A stretch of DNA of 64,000 nt from Catalinimonas niigatensis (lineage in GTDB: Bacteria; Bacteroidota; Bacteroidia; Cytophagales; Cyclobacteriaceae). The first letter of the stretch is position 1. Every line of letters begins with the position of its first letter. Both the position numbers and the translations under genes were made by a program. Positions 27,697-35,931 of the stretch are shown here, piece after piece. The DNA is taken from the NCBI RefSeq assembly GCF_030506285.1, contig NZ_CP119422.1, positions 2,852,001-2,916,000 on the forward strand, written 5' to 3'. The notes under the pieces were generated by a model. That model was given only the letters and a program-made list of their open reading frames with translations, was not told where the DNA came from and searched no databases.

Positions 27697-28782
27697 TTAT
27701 AAGCAGTATTTTTCTTTAAGCTTATCAGCTTCTCTTACATGATAACGAGAAGCTTTTTTTATGGCCTTACATGCCTGTTCTGGCTGATTTAATTTATCTG
27801 CAATTTGTGCTTGCATTAAATAAGCTTCTCCATTTAATTTCTCTTTAGACAAATAGAAATCAATGTCTTCAGAAGCCTCTTCATAAGCTCCTAAGTTATA
27901 GTTACAGTAAGCCCGTGTAAAATAAGCCTCTGAAAAAGCATTATTCTGAGCCAATAACTTATCAAGAACAACTTTAGCTTCTGCATATTCTCCTAAATGA
28001 TAGGCATTTATGCTACCTATCGCAAAATAAAGGCTATCATAGGTAGGCCAGAGAGAGGCGGCTGTTTCAAACTGATCAAGTGCACTATGATAGTCGGCAT
28101 TACCTTTCAAGCACATACCTTTTAGATAAAGGAGCTGAACCTTTTCCAAAGGAGTAGAAGCACGCTTTAACCCAATATCTGCATATTCCATAGCAGTTGA
28201 ATATTGCCCATATTTGGTCATTAATATATTTCCAGAAAGCAAACAAGCTTCTATATCTTTACTTCCAAAGTCAATAATAGCACGATGTAAGCTGTTGAGA
28301 GCCGCAAAATACTGCCCATTGTTATAATATTCTAAGCCTTTATCATAGTGATATGCAGAGGAATAATGGGACAAACTAAATGGGATAATCAGGATAGATA
28401 GAGCTACTACTACTACTAAGGCTGTCACGGACGCATACACTTGTTTGGAATACGTTACAGGCTCTCTTTTGGGAGGATGATAGTGAGACGAATAATAGGC
28501 ACGTCTTCGTCCATAACGGTAACGCCGTTCTTCTTCCTCAATACTTTCTGTATAAATATCGTTGATACCCAACAGCAGTGAAAGATCATATGCAGCTTTT
28601 TTATTACCGTCAGATAATACATTATAAGCTTCACTTACCATCTTAAACATTTCCTCTTTCTCGCTATCATCAGAATTTACATCAGGATGATATTGCTTTG
28701 CCAGAGCACGGTATGCTACTTTGAGATCCGTGGATGTCACATCATAATCTACTCCTAATAAATGATAATAATTTTTTACCAT
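27697..28782 (-). CDS. DnaJ-domain TPR membrane protein
   Basis: A 361-residue protein with an N-terminal J-domain at about 1-65 (HPDVNSDDSE preserves the HPD motif), a basic RRYRYGRRR stretch, one transmembrane segment near residues 117-135 (ASVTALVVVVALSILIIPF), and a C-terminal array of about seven TPR units. It is a membrane-tethered J-protein whose C-terminal part faces the other side of the membrane, a layout distinct from the 6522-7328 J-protein but built on the same idea. It lies 35 bp downstream of dprA and may be co-transcribed with it. Confidence 0.85.
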   Translation of the reverse strand: MVKNYYHLLGVDYDVTSTDLKVAYRALAKQYHPDVNSDDSEKEEMFKMVSEAYNVLSDGNKKAAYDLSLLLGINDIYTESIEEEERRYRYGRRRAYYSSHYHPPKREPVTYSKQVYASVTALVVVVALSILIIPFSLSHYSSAYHYDKGLEYYNNGQYFAALNSLHRAIIDFGSKDIEACLLSGNILMTKYGQYSTAMEYADIGLKRASTPLEKVQLLYLKGMCLKGNADYHSALDQFETAASLWPTYDSLYFAIGSINAYHLGEYAEAKVVLDKLLAQNNAFSEAYFTRAYCNYNLGAYEEASEDIDFYLSKEKLNGEAYLMQAQIADKLNQPEQACKAIKKASRYHVREADKLKEKYCL

Positions 28783-28817
28783 AGCTATATATGCTTAGTT
28801 AAATAATTATCATACAC

Positions 28818-29963
28818 CTAGCTGCTTACCATTTGGTATTTCTTCCCAGGTAATGCCCTGATTACACCTTTAAATTCTAAACTTAACAAAACTGAAGCAA
28901 GTTGGCTGACTGAAAGCTGAGCATGCCAGCTAATGGTATCCATTATCATTGCCTCTGTCTGTTGAATCAAAACATCCACTACTCTTTGCTCCTGTTCGTC
29001 TATTGCTACCTGTATTACAGGTTTATTTTCTTTCTTCTTTGCAGGTGATTCAGTAAAGTCCCAATTCAGCATCTCTACGATATCATTTGCCTGCACCAGA
29101 ATATGCGCTTTATGCTCCTTTATCAACTTATTACAGCCTGTAGAATAGGTCTGATTCCAACTGCCTGGCACTGCAAATACCTCTCGGTCATACTCATTGG
29201 CAAAGTTAGCAGTAATCAATGCTCCACCTTTTGCTGCCGCTTCTACTACAATAGTAGCATCTGTTAATGCTGCTATTATTCTATTTCTTGCAGGAAATTT
29301 TCTTGCATCCGGTTTGGTGCCCAAAGGGTTTTCAGTCAATATACCTCCTTCTTCCAGCATTTGCCAGGCATCACGCTTATGAACAGCAGGGTATATAATA
29401 TCCATACCGCTTCCCATAATACCTACAGTAGGTAAGCCTACTTGTAGTGCCATACGATGGGCGAGAATATCAATTCCATATGCCAAACCGCTCACAATAA
29501 TGGCTTGATAAGGTAGCAACTCACTTATCAACTTCTCAACTACTTCTTTGCCATAAGCAGTTGCTTGTCGTGTACCCACAATACTCAACATCCTGTGGTG
29601 GTTCAAATCTGCCTTACCTTTGTAATAAAGCAAAATTGGCGCGTCATAAATATGCCTAAGCCGCCCAGGAAACTTTTCATCTGTGTATGCTAAAATCTCT
29701 ATCCCTTCCTGATGGCAACGAAATACTTCCTTTTCCGCCTGATCCAATACAGAAGAAGCATTTTTTATACCCCCGATTATCTTCTCTCCTATACCGGGAA
29801 TACGGCTTAAATGTCTTATAGGGCTGGTAAAGACAGCCTCTGCTGATCCGCAGTAGTTGATTAGTTGTCTGGCAAGTGTACCTCCTACAAAGGGAAGCAT
29901 ACTTAATGCTACCTGGTATATCTTAGTATCTATACCTGAATGACTACTGCCTACTAAATTCAT
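28818..29963 (-). CDS. dprA: DNA-processing protein DprA
   Basis: A 381-residue protein with an N-terminal HhH-like region (LSRIPGIGEKIIGGIKNA), a central Rossmann-fold DprA/Smf domain (SIVGTRQATAYGKEVVEKL, VSGLAYGIDILAHRMAL, GSGMDIIYPAVH, FPARNRIIAALTD, VEAAAKGGALITANFA) and a C-terminal winged-helix region. DprA loads RecA on incoming single-stranded DNA during natural transformation. No other competence genes are nearby, but rmuC, another DNA-recombination function, is 520 bp upstream on the same strand, with a MerR regulator between them. Confidence 0.95.
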   Translation of the reverse strand: MNLVGSSHSGIDTKIYQVALSMLPFVGGTLARQLINYCGSAEAVFTSPIRHLSRIPGIGEKIIGGIKNASSVLDQAEKEVFRCHQEGIEILAYTDEKFPGRLRHIYDAPILLYYKGKADLNHHRMLSIVGTRQATAYGKEVVEKLISELLPYQAIIVSGLAYGIDILAHRMALQVGLPTVGIMGSGMDIIYPAVHKRDAWQMLEEGGILTENPLGTKPDARKFPARNRIIAALTDATIVVEAAAKGGALITANFANEYDREVFAVPGSWNQTYSTGCNKLIKEHKAHILVQANDIVEMLNWDFTESPAKKKENKPVIQVAIDEQEQRVVDVLIQQTEAMIMDTISWHAQLSVSQLASVLLSLEFKGVIRALPGKKYQMVSS

Positions 29964-30037
29964 TTTTACTAAAGTCTATTACGATAATTTTAAGTGCATA
30001 AAACATTACGTTTAGAAAACTATCATAATAATGTCTA

Positions 30038-30379
30038 CTAATTATCTAGCTTTTGTCTAATCTCTATCAGAAATGCTTTTACTTCTTCTAAGGACTCAAT
30101 CATTTCTATCTTATCTTTGAGTCCTTTATTATTATTTTTCAGCATTTGCTTGGCACCTTGCAGTGTATATCCTTTCTCTTTGACCAGATGATATACCATC
30201 TTTAACTTTTCAATGTCATCTCTTGTAAATTGCCGCTTCCCATTCCGGTTTTTCTGGGGTTTAATAATCTCAAATTCACCTTCCCAAAACCTAATTTGCG
30301 AAGGGGCTATGTTTAGTTGTTCTGCTACCTCTCCTATGGAAAAGTATTTCTTTTCAATTTCTTTTTCCCTATAGGTCAT
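30038..30379 (-). CDS. MerR-family transcriptional regulator
   Basis: A 113-residue protein with a MerR-type winged-helix DNA-binding domain (YFSIGEVAEQLNIAPSQIRF then the RQFTRDDIEKL wing) and a short helical dimerisation tail. There is no obvious metal- or drug-binding cysteine pair or effector domain. It belongs to the short MerR-like regulators common in Bacteroidota. It sits on the same strand between rmuC and dprA, with about 75-105 bp on each side. Target unknown. Confidence 0.88.
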   Translation of the reverse strand: MTYREKEIEKKYFSIGEVAEQLNIAPSQIRFWEGEFEIIKPQKNRNGKRQFTRDDIEKLKMVYHLVKEKGYTLQGAKQMLKNNNKGLKDKIEMIESLEEVKAFLIEIRQKLDN

Positions 30380-30483
30380 AATTGCTTAATTTGTTATTTG
30401 ATAGCACCACATTTCTATTAAGGATGCTAATTTAATCACATTTTAATTAAAAAAGTAATATTTATAATAAATAAAGTTAAATA

Positions 30484-31791
30484 TTACACCTTCCTTACTT
30501 CAATACTCTTATCTAAAAGGTTATCTGGAATAGATTTACTGGCATTAGCTCCTAACTCTTTTAGTTTCTCCACTCTTCTTACCAGATTTCCCTTACCGTA
30601 GCAGAGTTTATTCATGGCCTGCTGATAGTTTGTCTGAGCCGATTGCAAACTGTTTTCTATCTTTCCGAGGTCATCTACAAATCCAACGAACTTATCATAC
30701 AATTTACCACTTTCCACTGCGATTTCTACTACATTTTTTTTCTGATTTTCCTGTTTCCAGATATAAGAGATAGTTCTAAGAGTAGCTAGCAAAGTAGAAG
30801 TAGAAACCAGGACAATATTTTTATCCAGACACTTCTCAAAAACTCTGGCATCTTCGCGGAGAGCTGCTGTAAGTGCAGGTTCCAAAGGCACAAACATGAT
30901 CACATAATCTGGCTGATTGATTTCGTAGAGATGCTGATAATTCTTTTCACTTAATATTTTCATGTGCCGGTATACACTATCCAGATGATCTTTTAAATAG
31001 CCGGTTCTTTGTATTTCATCTTCTGAATTATAGTAATTTTCATAAGCTGTCAGCGAAACTTTAGCATCCAAAATCAGGTGCTTTCTGTCAGGGAGGTTGA
31101 TAATATAATCAGGGCGCTGAATACGTTGATCCACCTGATCAGTAAAACTGCTTTGACTGGTGTAATGGATGTTTTTTTCCAGACCTGCTTTTTCCAGAAT
31201 GAGTTCCAGTTGCATCTCTCCCCAGTCACCCTGCACCTTATTATCACCCTTAAGTGCTTTGGTCAGGCGAATGGCATCTTCGCTCACTTGTCGGTTAAGT
31301 TGGATTAACTGCTCTATTTCCTTTTTGAGAGAAGCTCTCTCGCGGATCTCATCATGATAGGTTTCCTCCATTTTACTACGAAAGTCTGTAATTTTTTCTT
31401 TCAGAGGATTAAGAATACCTCCCAGCTTTTCTTCATTCAGTGCAGTGAATTTCTGACTTTTTTCTTCCAGTAGCTCATTGGCCAGATTTTTAAATTCATG
31501 TCTGAATTGCTGTTGAATTTGTAATGTTTCATCTTTTTGATGGAGTAATTGTTCATGCAAAGCCTGGCTCTGCTGCTCTTTGGTTGCTAATGATTTGGTC
31601 ATACGAAGCAACTGCTGCTGGCAATCATAAAGCTCACGCTTGGCATCACCATACATTTCTTTGGATACGTACTTCCGCTCTATTTCATGAGGACTGGTAA
31701 ATGGTCGTTGATATCTGAATTTAGCAGCCAACCAACCTCCTGCTGCACCTAGCACTACTGCTATCAATACCACCAAAGATTCTACCATCAT
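30484..31791 (-). CDS. rmuC: DNA recombination protein RmuC
   Basis: A 435-residue protein with an N-terminal membrane helix (LVVLIAVVLGAAGGWLAA), a long coiled coil at about residues 45-170, and a conserved RmuC domain (QGDWGEMQLELILEKAGL, RPDYIINLPDRKHLILDAKV, DYVIMFVPLEPAL). RmuC limits recombination at inverted repeats and resembles nucleases by fold. The start ATG at 31791 begins the membrane helix. It is first in a same-strand series rmuC, merR, dprA, dnaJ-TPR and reads away from a terminator of the phosphomutase gene. Confidence 0.93.
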   Translation of the reverse strand: MMVESLVVLIAVVLGAAGGWLAAKFRYQRPFTSPHEIERKYVSKEMYGDAKRELYDCQQQLLRMTKSLATKEQQSQALHEQLLHQKDETLQIQQQFRHEFKNLANELLEEKSQKFTALNEEKLGGILNPLKEKITDFRSKMEETYHDEIRERASLKKEIEQLIQLNRQVSEDAIRLTKALKGDNKVQGDWGEMQLELILEKAGLEKNIHYTSQSSFTDQVDQRIQRPDYIINLPDRKHLILDAKVSLTAYENYYNSEDEIQRTGYLKDHLDSVYRHMKILSEKNYQHLYEINQPDYVIMFVPLEPALTAALREDARVFEKCLDKNIVLVSTSTLLATLRTISYIWKQENQKKNVVEIAVESGKLYDKFVGFVDDLGKIENSLQSAQTNYQQAMNKLCYGKGNLVRRVEKLKELGANASKSIPDNLLDKSIEVRKV

Positions 31792-31821
31792 ATATATATT
31801 TTATCTAACCTTATTTAAAAT

Positions 31822-31857
31822 AAAAAAGCTATCCTCCATAAACAAAAGAAGGATAGC
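31822..31857 (-). terminator. Terminator of the phosphohexomutase gene
   Basis: Read on the minus strand, GCTATCCT pairs with AGGATAGC across a loop of about 12-14 nt, followed by TTTTTTATTTT (A-run at 31822-31827 on the plus strand). It lies 25 bp past the phosphomutase stop. Confidence 0.8.
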
Positions 31858-31880
31858 CTATTATATTGAATTTGTCGTTT

Positions 31881-33608
31881 TTATATAGCCATTTCCTGAA
31901 TGATTCTTTTGATCTTTTCATCCAGTTGTTGGATCTGCTTGTCATAATTAGCCTTACTATCCAGTTGGCCTCTTATGCTAAAATAAAATTTAATTTTCGG
32001 CTCAGTACCTGAGGGGCGTGCAGATATTTTACTACCGCCTTCGGTAAAAAACTGAAGTACATTGGACTCAGGAAAGTCTATAGGTTTTATATCTCCGCTC
32101 AGCATATTTTTCTCTTTACCTTCCTGATAGTCAATAATTCTGACAACTTTTTCTCCCCCGATTATCTTAGGAGGATCACTCCTGAGCTCGATCATCATCT
32201 GTTGAATTTCCTCAAGACCTGTTTTACCTTTTTTGGTAAGTGAATGCAGATGCTCACGGTACAATCCAAACGTTAGATAGGTGTCCAACAGAAAGTCAAA
32301 CAGGTTCATGCCCTGATCTTTAACATAAGCTGCCATCTCTGCGATCATCATACATGAAGCTACAGCATCTTTGTCGCGAACTTTATCACCAAAGAGATAA
32401 CCATAGCTTTCTTCTCCACCTCCAATAAATTCTTCTTCTCCTTCTTTTTCAAGAATGAGTGCAGCAATGTATTTAAAGCCCGTTAAAGTATCGTAACATT
32501 TAACTTTATAGCGCTCAGCAATTTTCTCGATCAGGTCAGTTGTCACAATTGTTTTGGCTACAAACTGCCTGCCATCAAGTTTGCCTTTTTCCTGCCACAT
32601 TTTCAGGAGATAATGAATCAGCATGCTTCCGGTCTGGTTTCCATTCAATAGCTGAAACTCTCCTTGCGGATTTTTTACAGCAATTCCTACCCGGTCAGCA
32701 TCAGGATCTGTTCCCATCAGAATATCGGCATCTATTTTACTGGCTTGTTTCAGCGCAATATCCAATGCCTCCGCCTCTTCAGGATTTGGATATACTACTG
32801 TGGGGAAATTACCATCCGGTTTGGCCTGTTCTTCTACAATATGTACGTTAGTAAAGCCCAGCTTTTCTAATGCAGGAGGAACAAGTTTGATTCCTGTACC
32901 ATGAATAGGTGTAAAAACGATTTTCAGATCCTTCTGTCGTTTGATAGCTTCTGGAGAGAGAGAGAGACCTTTAAGCATATCCAGATATTGATCGTCTATA
33001 TCCTTGCCGATAATTTGAATCTTACTTTCGTCTTTATCAAACTTCACCGCATTAATCCCCTCGATTTTCCCTACTTCCTGAATTACATTTTTATCATGAG
33101 GGGCAATAAGTTGCCCTCCATCATTCCAGTAGGCTTTGTAGCCATTGTATTCTTTAGGATTATGGGAGGCTGTCACTACTACACCGCTGTGGCAGTTGAG
33201 GGTACGAACGGCAAAGGAAAGTTCAGGTGTAGGGCGCAGATCGTCAAAGAAGTACACTTTTATACCATTGGCAGAGAACACATCAGCGGTTACTTCTGCA
33301 AAGTAGCGGCTATTGTTTCGGCTATCATGGGCAATAGCCACACTAATATCTTCGTTCGGATAAGTTTTTAAAAGATAATTACTTAATCCTTGGGTAGCCA
33401 TGCCTATTGTGTATTTATTGATACGGTTAGAGCCCACTCCCATCACACCTCTTAAGCCTCCGGTGCCAAATTCCAGATCTTTATAAAAAGCGTCTACCAA
33501 TTCTTCTTCATTACTGTTTTGTAGCATTTTTTCAATGGCAGCTTTACTCTCCTTATCAATATTGCTATCTAACCATGTTTGGGCTTTTTCTTTAATTTTG
33601 ATATCCAT
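31881..33608 (-). CDS. Phosphoglucomutase/phosphomannomutase family protein
   Basis: A 575-residue alpha-D-phosphohexomutase. All four family motifs are present: the phosphoserine loop TASHNPKEYNGYKAY, the Mg-binding DPDADRVGIAV, the sugar-binding GGEESYGYLFG, and the C-terminal phosphate-binding RPSGTEPKIKFYFS. The length and the GGLRG start segment match the bacterial phosphoglucomutase/phosphopentomutase-like group. It interconverts hexose-1- and hexose-6-phosphates, feeding cell-envelope sugar and glycogen metabolism. The exact sugar cannot be fixed. A hairpin with a T-tract lies in its upstream region at 33646-33686. Confidence 0.93.
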   Translation of the reverse strand: MDIKIKEKAQTWLDSNIDKESKAAIEKMLQNSNEEELVDAFYKDLEFGTGGLRGVMGVGSNRINKYTIGMATQGLSNYLLKTYPNEDISVAIAHDSRNNSRYFAEVTADVFSANGIKVYFFDDLRPTPELSFAVRTLNCHSGVVVTASHNPKEYNGYKAYWNDGGQLIAPHDKNVIQEVGKIEGINAVKFDKDESKIQIIGKDIDDQYLDMLKGLSLSPEAIKRQKDLKIVFTPIHGTGIKLVPPALEKLGFTNVHIVEEQAKPDGNFPTVVYPNPEEAEALDIALKQASKIDADILMGTDPDADRVGIAVKNPQGEFQLLNGNQTGSMLIHYLLKMWQEKGKLDGRQFVAKTIVTTDLIEKIAERYKVKCYDTLTGFKYIAALILEKEGEEEFIGGGEESYGYLFGDKVRDKDAVASCMMIAEMAAYVKDQGMNLFDFLLDTYLTFGLYREHLHSLTKKGKTGLEEIQQMMIELRSDPPKIIGGEKVVRIIDYQEGKEKNMLSGDIKPIDFPESNVLQFFTEGGSKISARPSGTEPKIKFYFSIRGQLDSKANYDKQIQQLDEKIKRIIQEMAI

Positions 33609-33645
33609 AGTCTGTATTTAGAATGATTAGCTATACATTGTAATA

Positions 33646-33686
33646 TAAAAAAGTTTGGACGATCCATAATGGACGACAATCCAAAT
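33646..33686 (-). terminator. Terminator-like hairpin upstream of the phosphomutase gene
   Basis: On the minus strand TTTGGA and TCCAAA pair, with TCC/GGA pairing inside them around ATTAT, and are followed by CTTTTTTA. The element lies about 40-75 nt upstream of the phosphomutase ATG and nearly 400 nt after the regulator gene that ends at 34079. It could end transcripts from that gene or act as a leader attenuator for the phosphomutase. Confidence 0.45.
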
Positions 33687-34078
33687 TTACGGGATAATTT
33701 TGATTATTATAACCGTAACCTCTTCTTTCAAGGCCAGGGAAAAGCAAACAAAAGATCGATTTGACAGGGAGCCTTGCAGAATCTCTAAAATGTCTTCAGA
33801 TGATTTTTAAGATAAGCTATTTCTTATGCTACCTCACCAGATTTTCAATTAAAAATACCATAAAGGTCTTATTGGTTCTTTCATACAAAAAAATGGAAAA
33901 TCATGAAGCTTTGGTTCTGACTCCTAAAACCTACAAATCATTGGTTAGAGCCTGCCTTTAGTTTGAATACGTCGAGATTAAGATACTCAAATATCCCTTT
34001 TTGGGCCTCTTTGGGTTGTGAAGACCAAGCTCCGGCGGTACAGGTTCACAGTAATAAAATTGATTTCGTATACACATT
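33687..34078. other. Intergenic region with no convincing gene
   Basis: About 390 bp between the leader hairpin of the phosphomutase gene and the end of the next regulator gene. A 66-codon plus-strand reading frame (33761-33961) has no recognisable domain. On the minus strand a 35-codon stop-free stretch contains the phrase EAQKGIFEYLNLDVFKLKAG but has no start codon. Neither is supported as a gene. It may be decayed coding DNA. Confidence 0.35.
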
Positions 34079-34735
34079 CTAGTTAAGTACATCATGTTGT
34101 AAAGTATAACGAACCAGTTCAGCTGTATTTTTTACCCCCACCTTCCTTAAAATATTTGCCCGGTGATTTTCAACTGTGCGTACGCTGATCTCTAATTTGT
34201 CCGCTATGATTGAGTTGCTCACCCCATCTATGACCAGACCCAGGATTTCCTTCTCTCTTTTGGTAAGAGACCGGCTTGATTCGCCTACTCCATAGCGACG
34301 TATATTTTTATTGATAAATGCCTTAATGATCAGGTCAGATATTTTTTTATCATAGTAAATATCTCCTTCATGGATAGTTTTAATAGCATTTACCAATGTA
34401 CTGACAGATACATCTTTCGGAAGATATCCATCTGCTCCATATTCAACAGCCTGTAGTGCATAATGCTCCTCAATATACATGCTTAGAAAAAGAAACTGTA
34501 AGCCTTCATATTCTTTTTTCACAATTTTGAGTAGGTCTAAACCATCTTGCTTGGGTAAGGAGATATCTGAGATAATCAAGCTAACATTATTTTGGCGTTC
34601 TAATATCGCTAATGCTTCAGACACATTGGATGCTTCTTCTGCAATCCTGATAAACTCATTGTCTTGTAACATTAATTTAATACCGTCGCGAATAATCTGA
34701 TGGTCATCCACTAAGAGGATATTAATCTTATCCAT
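34079..34735 (-). CDS. NarL/FixJ-family response regulator
   Basis: A 218-residue orphan response regulator. The receiver domain has DDHQ near the start and the phospho-acceptor Asp in IISDISLPKQDG; a C-terminal LuxR-type HTH begins LTKREKEILGLV and contains KLEISVRTVENHRANILRKV. The protein is related to but distinct from that at 18414-19082. No histidine kinase is adjacent. Downstream transcription may run through the intergenic region to the hairpin at 33646. Confidence 0.92.
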   Translation of the reverse strand: MDKINILLVDDHQIIRDGIKLMLQDNEFIRIAEEASNVSEALAILERQNNVSLIISDISLPKQDGLDLLKIVKKEYEGLQFLFLSMYIEEHYALQAVEYGADGYLPKDVSVSTLVNAIKTIHEGDIYYDKKISDLIIKAFINKNIRRYGVGESSRSLTKREKEILGLVIDGVSNSIIADKLEISVRTVENHRANILRKVGVKNTAELVRYTLQHDVLN

Positions 34736-35346
34736 TTAAAAAGGGAATTAAAATATAAAGTCTAAATATGTTTATTTACTACCTCAAGAATCTTTCCAAG
34801 CACCTGATACACAGAAATATATCTGAGGTTAATTATTCTTGCACTAACGAGTATTACCTTATAACCTCTAAAATCACTATTATCTGGATAAAAGACACAC
34901 AAAACAGACGATTATTCTACGATGAGTGCAAAAAATTAGATCAGCGTGTACAGGTAAGAGTTTTCCACACAAATTTATATGTAATTTGTAATGAATTATT
35001 CCATTTAGGTACGGGCATTTAGATTATATTGGTTTCATTCAGAAAAAATTTCTACTCAGCTAACTCCCTTATCAGAAAGTATAGTGGTACTTTTTTATTG
35101 AAAGCAAAAAGTTAAATACCATAGATTTTCAAAAAAGTTTGATTGTATGGGAGAATTATATACACAATGTTTTGTTTAAAATTTATGTAAAAAAGATAAA
35201 CTAAATGATTAATTTGGCAATTTATAAAAGAATATGTGGGTTTGTAAAACATTTTAAGCGCTTATTTTGCAAGTTCCGATTAGTCTTTTGAATTTTGCAC
35301 ATTTAAGCCCTATTCTTAATTCCCGATTATTAAATTTATTTTTTCT
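34736..35346. other. AT-rich divergent intergenic region
   Basis: About 610 bp between the divergent regulator and the 137-residue protein gene. It is strongly AT-rich. A possible 84-codon plus-strand frame (34768-35022) has a biased composition and no recognisable domain, and I do not call it. The rest has no clear ORF, dyad or consensus promoter. Promoters for both flanking genes are expected here. Confidence 0.4.
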
Positions 35347-35760
35347 ATGAATATTGAAGATATTGACCAAGCCTTAGTGAAAATTGTCGAGAAGAAAAAT
35401 ACACTAAGTAAGCTTAACTACAATGACGAAAATTATGATCAAGTGGAAGAAGAACTCCACGATCTGGAAGATGAATTTGTTGAAGAGTACGGCGAATATC
35501 TGGAAGAGGTATTGGCTGATGTACATGATGAGCTTTGCCCTGATAATGATGTGTTGCTTCCTATTGCATATTTAGCTAACAAATATGTAAAAAAAGAGGA
35601 GGATGGGCAGGTGACTTATCATGCAGCCGATGGTGGAGTACTGGTAGATGTAGATGAGTATCCAGATAAGCTTACGCGCCTGGTACTGGTTCCTAAACCT
35701 ACTCGCCTGATGCTGCAAATCGGCAATAACCAAGAAGAACAGGTCTGGATTGGAAAATAA
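35347..35760 (+). CDS. Acidic hypothetical protein
   Basis: A 137-residue, very acidic, probably cytosolic protein. The first half is predicted helical (EDIDQALVKIVEKKNTLSKL, then EEELHDLEDEFVEEYGEYLE); the second half (VDEYPDKLTRLVLVPKPTRL) looks like a small beta domain. The normal codon use and strong terminator support a real gene, but I recognise no established family. It is likely a Cytophagales-type conserved protein of unknown function. Confidence 0.7.
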   Translation: MNIEDIDQALVKIVEKKNTLSKLNYNDENYDQVEEELHDLEDEFVEEYGEYLEEVLADVHDELCPDNDVLLPIAYLANKYVKKEEDGQVTYHAADGGVLVDVDEYPDKLTRLVLVPKPTRLMLQIGNNQEEQVWIGK

Positions 35761-35770
35761 AATAACTACA

Positions 35771-35800
35771 AAGCCAGCATGATTGCTGGCTTTTCTTTTT
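35771..35800 (+). terminator. Terminator after the acidic protein gene
   Basis: AAGCCAGC pairs with GCTGGCTT across a 6-nt loop (ATGATT), followed by TTTTCTTTTTT. Starts 10 bp past the stop codon. Confidence 0.9.
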
Positions 35801-35931
35801 TAAGCTTATCTTTCCTTAAACTTTATGGCGCCCTTCGTCTGAAATAGAACTTATTATTCTATTTTATCATTATTATTCCTGCGTATATTGCAAGCTTGTG
35901 TAATATTTAAGGCATAAAACAATCCAATCTA

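Noticed and set aside
33761-33961. A 66-codon plus-strand frame in the spacer above the phosphomutase gene
   Set aside because: No domain, biased composition and no promoter or terminator; better read as non-coding or decayed DNA.
34768-35022. An 84-codon plus-strand frame in the AT-rich spacer
   Set aside because: Composition follows the AT richness and nothing in it resembles a known protein.
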